The position numbers and the translations under genes are program-made. A stretch of 6,141 bases of DNA from NCBI GenBank assembly GCA_003132825.1, contig PKYX01000432.1:1-6141 (forward strand), in the 5' to 3' direction. Origin of the DNA: Acidobacteriaceae bacterium. GTDB taxonomy: Bacteria > Acidobacteriota > Terriglobia > Terriglobales > Acidobacteriaceae. Below are positions 1-5,717 of the stretch, piece by piece; positions within the stretch are counted from its first letter, which is position 1, and the number at the start of each line of letters is the position of its first letter. The notes under the pieces were generated by a model that was not told the DNA's origin, made no database searches, and saw only the letters and a program-made list of their open reading frames with translations.

Positions 1-126
1 TGCCCAGCGGGATCGGCTGGAGGTGGGAGATATCTGAGGTTAGCTCGGCCTATGGCCCTGCCGGGCAATCGGGCCTCTGAGGAAATCAGGGACCTGTCAG
101 CCCCGAAAGCCGCACGATGGGTCGGT
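1..126. other. Left-edge non-coding tail downstream of the exporter gene
   Basis: This stretch follows the stop codon of the exporter gene. On the minus strand it has no ATG, and its one early GTG frame closes quickly. On the plus strand one frame is open from the window edge to a stop at 202-204, but its last 75 bases are antisense to the exporter. A second plus frame closes at 35-37 after 11 codons and could be the tail of a gene entering from the left. Neither shows a recognisable motif. A small GC-rich hairpin (GGCCC/GGGCC with a nested GCCC/GGGC, about 54-76) might help end the exporter transcript, but no T-tract follows it. Confidence 0.4.
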
Positions 127-1737
127 TCATTTCTTCGACTGCACGAAGATCAAGTGATGCACCTCTGGGTCGCGGACAACGTGGCTGCGCAAACGTTGCT
201 CTAGCTCCCGATCCGCTTGCGTCTGGCGCTCGTGTTGACGCTGATGTTCTGCCCACGAATTCACCAGGAATATCTCCAGATAACGCTCCCCGGCCTCCAC
301 GTCATGAAAGATCCCCCACCGCGAAGCGCCGTCGCGGCGTCGGATGCGTTCATATCGATGTATGGCCTCGATAAACTCCACTTTCCGCTCCTCTAGAACC
401 ACGTATTCGATGGTCACGAGGACTGGCCCACGCTCGAGCTCCGGTCCAAGGTCACTGAGTACGACCGGCATGCGCCAGTGGTTCCACGGGCTCAGATCTG
501 AGGTCGCGTCAGGAAGCTTTGCGAAAAGCGCGAGGACCGTAGTCCCGATGGTTCCAAGACCAGCCCACAGGAGAGCGGCCCGAATACCTGCTTTTTGCGC
601 AACAACACCCCAAGCTGCACTCCCGAACGCCATACTTCCCTGCGAAACCAGCAGGAAGACTGCGAGCACGCGGGCCCGCGCCCAGTCGGGCGCAAGATTT
701 TGTATCAGGGCGCTGACGAGCGAAATGAAGAGAATCCAGGCCCCACCTCCGATCAGGATCACGGGACCGAGCGCGCTCAGGCTGTGCAAAGCTCCGGTCG
801 TCAAAATCGCGAACCCCAGGATGGCGACTCCGGACGAAACAATAGCTTCGGTCGACCACCGGGCGCGGAGTGGCTGCATGGTGAGAGCACCGAGAACCGC
901 ACCGATTCCGAAACACCCCAGCAGCAGTCCGTATCCGGTCGCACTATTGCTGACGCCGCGAGCGACCGTGGGCAACAATGCAAAAAGCGCACTGGCGAAA
1001 AACATGCCTGTGCCCGTCCGAACCAAGAGAGCGCGGATCGGGGGTGAGTTGCGGATGTAGCGCACCGCCGCTACGGTCGCCCCAGTCAGGGTTTCAGGCG
1101 GCGCGGTCCGTTTTCGAATCGGCCTTTTCCATCGCGCAATGACCAGGATGACTCCTAAGAAAGACACCACGTTCGCCACAAATGCCGCTGCAATGCCTGC
1201 GGCCGAGATCAGCAACCCAGCCAGCGCAGGCCCCACCGCCCGAGCCAAGTTGAACTCGATTCCGTTGAGCGCAGAGGCCGGTACGAGATCCTCTTTTGGT
1301 ACCAGCTCGGGAAGGACCGCGCGCCAGGTCGGTGTCTCAAAGGCGTCTCCGGCCGACAGAGCGAACGTCAGCATCAGCAATAGCCAGGGTGTAATACGAC
1401 CTCCGATGGTCAGCACGGCGAGCGCAAGCGCGGCGCAGACCATCCATCCCTCTGTAAAGAGAATCAGTTTGCGGCGGTCGACGATGTCGCCGGCGGACCC
1501 TGCAGGAAGGGCCAAGAGAAAGAACGGAAGCGACGAAGCTGTTTGGGTGAGAGCGACATACATCGGCCCCGCACCGAGCGACACCATCAACCACGCCGCG
1601 CCAACGCTCTGCATGAAAGTGCCGATGTCTGAAACAACATCCGCAATTAGCAGATTGCGGAACATTGGCATCTGCAGCGGGCGCCACAAACTCGATGAGG
1701 CAAGCGCCTTCAATGTCTCTCCATCGCTATCGATCAC
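127..1737 (-). CDS. MFS_3-family major facilitator exporter with C-terminal ABM-like domain
   Basis: Inner-membrane transporter of 536 residues, typical in length and layout for the MFS_3 (transmembrane secretion effector, EntS-like) family, whose characterised relatives export small molecules by proton antiport. Residues 25-410 are a run of hydrophobic segments consistent with 12 TM helices. The loop after TM2 carries motif A as GSAGDIVDRRK (80-90), and TM1 is preceded by the family-typical PLQMPMFRNL. Residues about 436-532 form a soluble ferredoxin-like (antibiotic biosynthesis monooxygenase-like) tail with VTIEYVV, RRRDGASRWGIF and NSWAEHQRQHER, usual for this family and so not a novel fusion. 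The substrate cannot be predicted. The start used is a GTG, the longest in frame, since a stop lies at 1780-1782. A TTG at 1711-1713 has a better Shine-Dalgarno (GGAGAG at 1717-1722) and would give 528 residues, so the start is uncertain. A long inverted repeat lies just upstream. Confidence 0.93.
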   Translation of the reverse strand: MIDSDGETLKALASSSLWRPLQMPMFRNLLIADVVSDIGTFMQSVGAAWLMVSLGAGPMYVALTQTASSLPFFLLALPAGSAGDIVDRRKLILFTEGWMVCAALALAVLTIGGRITPWLLLMLTFALSAGDAFETPTWRAVLPELVPKEDLVPASALNGIEFNLARAVGPALAGLLISAAGIAAAFVANVVSFLGVILVIARWKRPIRKRTAPPETLTGATVAAVRYIRNSPPIRALLVRTGTGMFFASALFALLPTVARGVSNSATGYGLLLGCFGIGAVLGALTMQPLRARWSTEAIVSSGVAILGFAILTTGALHSLSALGPVILIGGGAWILFISLVSALIQNLAPDWARARVLAVFLLVSQGSMAFGSAAWGVVAQKAGIRAALLWAGLGTIGTTVLALFAKLPDATSDLSPWNHWRMPVVLSDLGPELERGPVLVTIEYVVLEERKVEFIEAIHRYERIRRRDGASRWGIFHDVEAGERYLEIFLVNSWAEHQRQHERQTQADRELEQRLRSHVVRDPEVHHLIFVQSKK

Positions 1738-1752
1738 CGGGCTGCGCCCGTT

Positions 1753-1796
1753 CTTGTGGCGGAAAGCCAGGGGTGCTGGCTACCTCCGCCGCCAAG
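1753..1796 (-). repeat. Long imperfect inverted repeat upstream of the exporter gene
   Basis: The core is AGCCAG (1765-1770), loop GGGTG, CTGGCT (1776-1781). It is extended outward by GGCGGA (1758-1763) pairing with TCCGCC (1785-1790) across a 1-versus-3-base internal bulge, then by CTTG near 1753-1756 against CAAG near 1793-1796. About 16 pairs can form in total. It ends 15 bp before the GTG start of the exporter and begins about 80 bp after the pirin stop. No T-tract follows on the minus strand, so a plain intrinsic terminator is unlikely. A leader-RNA hairpin or a two-fold-symmetric operator (AGCCAG-N5-CTGGCT) for a local regulator fits better. The repeat is seen in the sequence; its role is inferred. 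Confidence 0.55.
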
Positions 1797-1836
1797 AAAC
1801 TCGCGGGCCTTCTCGAGGATATCAAGGTTAGGAAAT

Positions 1837-1856
1837 AGTGCCCGGAACAAGGCACT
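1837..1856 (-). terminator. Weak terminator-like hairpin after the pirin gene
   Basis: AGTGCC (1837-1842) and GGCACT (1851-1856) are perfect inverse complements. In minus-strand RNA the next inner bases form a U-G wobble, giving a 7-bp stem with a 6-nt loop. The hairpin starts 19 nt past the pirin stop and is followed by AUUUCC, only a short U-run. The position is right for a terminator, but the stem and U-tract are weak, so some read-through into the exporter gene is likely. Confidence 0.38.
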
Positions 1857-1875
1857 CCGATCTGAGCGAGCAAAA

Positions 1876-2781
1876 TCAGGGCTGCTTCAGGAACGTTCCC
1901 TCCTGGAGTTCCGAGAATGCTTGTCGGAGCTGTTCCTGCGTATTCATGACGATCGGGCCGTACCACGCCACTGGCTCCCCTAGGGGTTTTCCTGACACCA
2001 GGAGGAACCGGATCCCGTCTTCCCCTGCTTGGACGGTGACCTCATCGCCTCGATCAAAGATGATGAGCGAGCGGTTATCGGCCTCTACGGGAGGCGACGT
2101 ATCCAACCATTTCACAGCTTCGGTCGGTACCGCGAGCGGTCCGGACGCGTTGCAGAACTTCCCGGATCCGGCGAAAACGTAGGCAAAGGCATGGCGAGTC
2201 GTTTCCACAGGCAGCGTCTTTCTCTTGCCGGGCGACACCGAGACGTCGATGTAAATCGGTTCGGCAGCGATCCCGTCAACCGGGCCGGCCTTTCCCCAAA
2301 ACTTCCCACATACCACCCGCACGTGAGTGCCGTCATCGTCGGTGATCTCGGGGATATCGAGCGCCTTGACCTCCTGGTAACGTGGCGCTGTCATTTTGAG
2401 CGCGGCAGGGAGATTGGCCCACAGCTGGAACCCATGCATCCGCCCAGCCTGGTCTCCCTTCGGCATCTCCTGGTGAATAATGCCGCTCCCCGCAGTCATC
2501 CACTGTACGTCGCCGGAGGCGATGGAGCCGCTGTTCCCCATGCTGTCGCCATGCTCCACGGTTCCGGCAAGAACGTAGGTGATGGTTTCGATCCCGCGGT
2601 GGGGATGCCACGGAAAACCCGCGAGATAGTCCTCCGGGACGTCATTGCGGAAATCATCGAGCAAGAGGAACGGGTCAACGTCGTTGGTGTTTTCGAAGCC
2701 GAATGCGCGGCGCAGATGAACTCCTGCACCTTCGAGAGTCGGTTTGGATTTGACAAGGCGTTTGACGGGGCGAATTGACAT
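1876..2781 (-). CDS. Pirin family protein (bicupin)
   Basis: Cytoplasmic, metal-binding bicupin of 301 residues, full length for bacterial pirins. The N-terminal pirin domain (about 20-125) contains FPWHPHRGIET (56-66) and GSGIIHQEMP (98-107). The four expected metal ligands are present as H59, H61, H103 and E105, matching the His-His-His-Glu set of human pirin. The DVQWMTAG signature (91-98) is also intact, and a second cupin (pirin C-terminal domain) covers about 180-285. Some bacterial pirins oxidise quercetin-like flavonols with Fe or another divalent metal, while others act as redox-sensing protein partners; the sequence does not say which applies here. The ATG start is well supported by a GGAGG Shine-Dalgarno at 2787-2791, spaced 5 nt. 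A candidate extended -10 promoter lies just upstream, so the gene probably heads its own transcript, possibly reading on into the exporter gene. Confidence 0.96.
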   Translation of the reverse strand: MSIRPVKRLVKSKPTLEGAGVHLRRAFGFENTNDVDPFLLLDDFRNDVPEDYLAGFPWHPHRGIETITYVLAGTVEHGDSMGNSGSIASGDVQWMTAGSGIIHQEMPKGDQAGRMHGFQLWANLPAALKMTAPRYQEVKALDIPEITDDDGTHVRVVCGKFWGKAGPVDGIAAEPIYIDVSVSPGKRKTLPVETTRHAFAYVFAGSGKFCNASGPLAVPTEAVKWLDTSPPVEADNRSLIIFDRGDEVTVQAGEDGIRFLLVSGKPLGEPVAWYGPIVMNTQEQLRQAFSELQEGTFLKQP

Positions 2782-2810
2782 GTATACCTCCAGCCCTATG
2801 GCATGTTGAG

Positions 2811-2819
2811 ATTATGGCA
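2811..2819 (-). promoter_or_regulatory. Extended -10 promoter candidate for the pirin gene
   Basis: On the minus strand the sequence reads TGC-CATAAT: a TGn extension (2817-2819) directly before a -10 hexamer (2811-2816) matching TATAAT at 5 of 6 positions. No good -35 lies 16-18 bp upstream, as expected for an extended -10 promoter. The predicted transcription start, near 2804, would give a leader of about 23 nt containing the GGAGG site. This is inferred from the sequence alone. Confidence 0.45.
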
Positions 2820-2940
2820 GATCGGGTGTGTGTTCCACATGGAGCGCAACGGTAGTGATGTTTGCGTGATGCATACTCCGATCGCGCCTGCCTTTCAGCC
2901 CATGCGACATCAAGGATTCTGCGTGCAGAGAATATGGCGG

Positions 2941-3405
2941 TTACTTCTTGCGCTGGTTCTGGCGGAGCGCGTCCATCATAGCCGCGATGCGCTTTTCCCG
3001 TGTCTCCGGTTTTTTCGCGTCCCGGATCTCCCGCACATATTCCTTCCGATGTGTGAAAGAGAGCTTGGGCCAGAACTTCCCAGCCTGGGGGTCGCCGGCA
3101 CTGATCTTCTCGAGGTATCCGGGCACTTCGACCGTGCGTTCGTCTTCATCGACTGCCATGAGCACGGTGACGGTATCACCGGCCTTGCATTGAGCCCCGG
3201 TGCGCAGTTGGGCGTTGACCGCCATCATGTGCCCTTCGCCCATATTCATCAGTGAGCTGTGGAAGGGGAAGCCATTGATTGTGCCCTTGACCGGCACGCG
3301 GCCCTTGCGATCGAAAACCGCGACCACGTCAAACGGAGGCTTGAGCGCAGCCGCGTCGGAACCAGCCCGACCGAGAAGCTGAACTCTGAACTTGTGCTGC
3401 GCCAT
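2941..3405 (-). CDS. DUF1905 / YdeI (OmpD-associated) family protein
   Basis: A 154-residue cytoplasmic protein with the two-part layout of the YdeI/OmdA-type family. Residues about 4-95 match the DUF1905 beta-barrel (HKFRVQLL at the start, then GRVPVKGTINGFPFHSSLM at 35-53 and GDTVTVLMAVDEDER at 76-90). Residues about 110-152 carry the C-terminal helical motif FWPKLSFTHRKEYVREI followed by DAKKPETREKRI. Some relatives have been linked to bacteriocin or antimicrobial-peptide resistance, but no biochemical activity is established and none is claimed here. The ATG at 3405 is chosen because family homology begins there and a GAGG lies 8 nt upstream. The frame stays open upstream to an ATG-type start at 3642, but that 79-residue extension shows no family similarity, and the only internal ATG (3492) lacks a Shine-Dalgarno. 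It may be read with the cysteine synthase or from a weak local promoter. Confidence 0.87.
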   Translation of the reverse strand: MAQHKFRVQLLGRAGSDAAALKPPFDVVAVFDRKGRVPVKGTINGFPFHSSLMNMGEGHMMAVNAQLRTGAQCKAGDTVTVLMAVDEDERTVEVPGYLEKISAGDPQAGKFWPKLSFTHRKEYVREIRDAKKPETREKRIAAMMDALRQNQRKK

Positions 3406-3703
3406 GACGAAAGCCTCAGGCTTGACTGCCTCAATCCATTCCGGGCGGTCCGTCGCGATTAGTGCCCGGTCAACTCCAAACACGGCGAACATTCTAACCG
3501 ATAGCTGGCGAAGAATCCCCGCCTGCAAGGGATTCCTGCGCCCCTCGCAGATCGCTCCGGCCTCACTTCTTCGATCGTAAGAATCAAGCTGATCGGTCGT
3601 GGGCCTCCACAGTTCCCCGCCATAAATCGAGCGCAAGACCAAGCTGTGAGCTCGTTGGACAAGTGCGATCTCAAGGGTCGTGAACGACGACTGGAATTGC
3701 CTT
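3406..3703 (-). other. Spacer between cysteine synthase and DUF1905 gene, with one hairpin
   Basis: This stretch of about 300 bases lies between the cysteine synthase stop and the preferred DUF1905 start. The downstream gene's frame is open through most of it by chance or as an unrecognised N-terminal extension; the translated stretch is rich in Arg and resembles no family I know. A perfect 7-bp inverted repeat, GAATCCC (3513-3519) and GGGATTC (3529-3535) with a 9-nt loop, may end or process the cysteine synthase transcript; in minus-strand RNA it is followed only by UUCG. A -10-like TAGAAT on the minus strand (3491-3496) lacks a convincing -35. Confidence 0.4.
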
Positions 3704-4618
3704 TTAATCGAAAAGCGCCGTCGTGATATAGCGCTCGCCCGTATCGGGGAGAATCACGACGATCGTACTCCCGGCCGCTTCCTTGCGCGAGGCCACCGCG
3801 AGCGCCGCGTGCACCGCGGCGCCCGCCGACGCCCCCGCCAGAATGCCTTCCTCGCGTGCCAGCCGACGCGCACATACGAATGCATCCTCGTCGGTTACGG
3901 CAATCACTTCATCTAGGATCGAACGATTCAACACCTCAGGAATAAACCCAACGCCGATCCCTGGAATTTGGTGGTTCCGCGCAGCGCCGCCGGAGAGCAT
4001 CGCGGCGTTCGCGGGCTCCACGGCGACAACGCGGATGTTTGGCTTTCGCTCCTTAAGCACTTCGCCAACGCCAGTAATCGTACCGCCGGTGCCCACCGCG
4101 CAGACGAACACGTCAACGACACCCGCCGTATCCTCCCAAATCTCTACAGCCGTCGTTCGCCTATGTATCTCCGGATTCGCGCGGTTCCTGAACTGGTCGA
4201 GCATGATCGCACCCGGAATTTCCTTAACGATCTGCTCGGCTCGCGCGACGGCATCGGTCATGAGTATGCCCGGGGTAAGCACGACTTCCGCGCCGAGGTG
4301 CCGCAGCAGCGCGACCCTTTCTCTCGACATCGTTTGCGGCATCGTTAGGATCAGCCGGTAACCTCGAATCGCGGCGACGTATGCGAGAGCAATCCCGGTA
4401 TTACCGCCAGTCGCTTCCACCAGGGTCGTTCCCGCTCGCAAAACTCCTTTTTGTTCGGCATCTTCGATGAGGGCAATACCAACTCGGTCTTTCACGCTCC
4501 CGCAGGGGTTGCGCATTTCCAGCTTGCCAACCACCCGGCCTGCGAGACCCTTCGCCAGGCGCGCGAGTTCAACCATCGGGGTGTTGCCTACCGTCCCAGT
4601 TAAATCGCGGAAAATCAT
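3704..4618 (-). CDS. cysK: Cysteine synthase / O-acetylserine sulfhydrylase (PLP fold type II)
   Basis: Cytoplasmic PLP enzyme of 304 residues, close to the usual 300-320. It is expected to replace the acetyl group of O-acetylserine with sulfide to give cysteine and acetate, the last step of sulfur assimilation. The start VGNTPMVEL (10-18) is typical. The PLP-binding lysine is K43 in GSVKDR (40-45). The substrate (asparagine) loop is EATGGNTGIAL (68-78), and the phosphate-binding loop is GTGGTITG (177-184). QFRNRANPEIHR (142-153) and PDTGERY (291-297) are also family signatures. One oddity is that the loop Ser of the usual TSGNTG is Gly71 here and the preceding Pro is Ala69, so the acceptor or donor may differ from the standard reaction. 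CysK rather than CysM or cystathionine beta-synthase is favoured by size and the QFxNxANPxIHR block, but the symbol is tentative. The ATG is preceded by AGGG at a 4-nt spacing, and a three-copy repeat lies 47-92 nt upstream. Confidence 0.93.
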   Translation of the reverse strand: MIFRDLTGTVGNTPMVELARLAKGLAGRVVGKLEMRNPCGSVKDRVGIALIEDAEQKGVLRAGTTLVEATGGNTGIALAYVAAIRGYRLILTMPQTMSRERVALLRHLGAEVVLTPGILMTDAVARAEQIVKEIPGAIMLDQFRNRANPEIHRRTTAVEIWEDTAGVVDVFVCAVGTGGTITGVGEVLKERKPNIRVVAVEPANAAMLSGGAARNHQIPGIGVGFIPEVLNRSILDEVIAVTDEDAFVCARRLAREEGILAGASAGAAVHAALAVASRKEAAGSTIVVILPDTGERYITTALFD

Positions 4619-4665
4619 ATTGCCCTGGTGCTGCGATCCGTGCGTCGGATTCAGATTTTCAGTGT

Positions 4666-4710
4666 ACTTGCGAGTGGCCTGCAGCGGTCCGCAAGTTCAC
4701 GAGACTTGCG
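4666..4710 (-). repeat. Three-arm CGCAAGT repeat upstream of the cysteine synthase gene
   Basis: The heptamer occurs three times in the gap before the cysteine synthase: ACTTGCG at 4666-4672, CGCAAGT at 4690-4696 and ACTTGCG at 4704-4710. The middle copy is the inverse complement of both outer copies, so it can pair with either but not both. Pairing with 4704-4710 gives a 7-bp stem and 7-nt loop just 17 nt after the acetyltransferase stop. Pairing with 4666-4672 gives a 7-bp stem (9 of 10 pairs if extended) with a 17-nt loop. The arm nearest the gene abuts a -10-like TACACT on the minus strand (4661-4666). It could act as regulator binding sites, as alternative RNA folds, or as a terminator for the upstream gene; there is no T-tract. 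Confidence 0.5.
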
Positions 4711-4727
4711 CATGAGATGCCTTGCTG

Positions 4728-5228
4728 CTATCGGTTCATCGGCTTTTCCATCCACATCACATCCCAGTACTTGCCGAACTTCCGACCAACCTCCGTGAAG
4801 GCGCCGATCTGCTTAAATCCAAACCTTTCGTGAAGAGCATTCGACGCTACATTCGGCTGTGCAATACCGGCTACGACTCGGTGAACGTCTTCGTCGCCAA
4901 GCAGAGAGAACAGCGCCTGGTACAACTGAGTGCCGATCCCTTTTCCGATCGCGTCGGGACTGCAAGCCACGCTCACTTCAACCGTGGTCTCGTAGGCCTC
5001 TTTGGTCCGGAAGGGGCCGGTCGCGGCATAACCAAGGATCCCAATTTCCGCGTATTCTGCCACCAGCATGCGATGACGACGCCCATCCGAATGGTCGTGA
5101 AACCATGCCACGCGCTGTTCCGGCGCAAACCTTCGGACATCGAAGGTGATGTGAGTGTTTTGAACATAGTAGTTGTGAATCTCCGTGAGGCGAGGCAGGT
5201 CCGCCAAAGATGCAGGCTTGATGATCAT
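4728..5228 (-). CDS. GNAT N-acetyltransferase, phosphinothricin acetyltransferase (PAT/MnaT)-like
   Basis: Cytoplasmic acetyl-CoA-dependent acetyltransferase of 166 residues, full length for the PAT/YncA (MnaT) branch of GNAT enzymes. These transfer acetyl to the amino group of small substrates such as phosphinothricin, methionine sulfoximine or sulfone, or similar amino acids. The start IIKPASLADLPRLTEIHN (2-19) is typical, and Y20-Y21 followed by THITFD (25-30) is the family's N-terminal substrate region. The acetyl-CoA-binding motif A lies at 82-102 (VEVSVACSPDAIGKGIGTQL). Its pyrophosphate loop is IGKGIG, with Ile where most members have Arg or Gln. Motif B, NVASNALHERFGFKQIGAF (126-144), and the closing KYWDVMWMEK (153-162) are intact. 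The exact substrate is unknown and resistance should not be assumed. The ATG has only a weak AGG upstream, and a candidate promoter lies about 160 bp upstream. Confidence 0.92.
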   Translation of the reverse strand: MIIKPASLADLPRLTEIHNYYVQNTHITFDVRRFAPEQRVAWFHDHSDGRRHRMLVAEYAEIGILGYAATGPFRTKEAYETTVEVSVACSPDAIGKGIGTQLYQALFSLLGDEDVHRVVAGIAQPNVASNALHERFGFKQIGAFTEVGRKFGKYWDVMWMEKPMNR

Positions 5229-5387
5229 TGAACTGCGCCTAAGATTCTGGCGAAAACCCGAATCACTATTTTCTCAAAGCCATGTCGCTCGCAACCACCG
5301 AGATCGTCCACAGCTGCCGCAACCAGTCGAAGTATGTCTGAAGAGTCTTCCTTGCGGCGGGCACGGGTGGCAAATCATTGGACCCCA

Positions 5388-5415
5388 ATAATAGCTGCTC
5401 TTTCTATGAGATCAA
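5388..5415 (-). promoter_or_regulatory. Sigma-70-like promoter candidate upstream of the acetyltransferase gene
   Basis: On the minus strand the sequence reads TTGATC (5410-5415), a 16-bp spacer, then TATTAT (5388-5393). The matches are 4 of 6 to the -35 consensus and 5 of 6 to the -10 consensus. The start of transcription would fall near 5381, giving a leader of about 150 nt before the acetyltransferase ATG at 5228. Chance occurrence in this relatively AT-rich patch is possible. Confidence 0.33.
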
Positions 5416-5668
5416 CCCAGAAAATCGTTGTAATAACCGGAAACACTCCTCCTGGGAGACCCCGTCCGCTTCTAGCGGACAACTTCAGGCGCGGGCTGAG
5501 TGTATGCATCGGGGAATGCTTACTGGCAAAAGGCCGAAACACTCGCCCTTCGAGTCGAGAATATCCGGATCAGGTCTACTCGGCTTGATGGTTGGCAGTG
5601 CGGCGAGGCGTGATTTCTTGCACTCCCATCGGCCGCTAGCGCGGTCTCTGGGAGCAATGCCTGGGCGG

Positions 5669-5717
5669 GGTATTGGACGACTTCCGCGCAAACTCTTGCG
5701 GAAGCCGTTCCAACACC
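5669..5717 (-). terminator. Long hairpin downstream of the secreted-protein gene (possible terminator or RNA element)
   Basis: The left arm (5669-5687) and right arm (5698-5717) pair along almost their full length around a 10-base loop. The inner 7 bp, CTTCCGC/GCGGAAG, are perfect. On the plus strand there are 17 pairs, two A-C mismatches and one bulged base (5708). In minus-strand RNA both mismatches become U-G wobbles, so 19 pairs form with a single bulge. It begins 32 nt after the stop codon of the secreted-protein gene. No U-tract follows (CCCGCCCAG), so it may be a Rho-type 3' end, an RNA-stabilising structure or a repeat-family member rather than a classical intrinsic terminator. Confidence 0.6.

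Noticed and set aside
1..204. Plus-strand frame open from the left edge to a stop at 202-204
   Set aside because: Its last 75 bases are antisense to the exporter, the rest is too short to judge, and no motif is visible.
436..532. Residues of the exporter tail as a novel transporter-monooxygenase fusion (the numbers are residues, not bases)
   Set aside because: An ABM-like C-terminal domain is normal in MFS_3 exporters, so this is not a new fusion.
344..1831. Two long plus-strand open frames (344-1060 and 1139-1831) opposite the exporter
   Set aside because: They mirror the exporter coding sequence, are rich in Arg, Ser, Ala and Pro, and carry no family motif; the minus-strand frame explains the region.
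2029..2778. A 249-codon plus-strand open frame opposite the pirin gene
   Set aside because: It is fully antisense to a pirin with intact metal-binding motifs, shows no recognisable domain, and is a common artefact of GC-rich coding sequence.
2916..2933. Small hairpin ATTCT/AGAAT just downstream of the DUF1905 stop, as a terminator
   Set aside because: The stem is only 5 bp, AT-rich and without a U-tract on the minus strand, so it is too weak to annotate.
3783..4361. A 192-codon plus-strand open frame opposite the cysteine synthase
   Set aside because: It is antisense to a well-supported enzyme and low in complexity (Ser, Thr and Ala runs).
5485..5691. A 68-codon minus-strand open frame in the gap
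   Set aside because: It is Arg- and Pro-rich with no motif, no clear Shine-Dalgarno, and embedded palindromes. It is probably chance.
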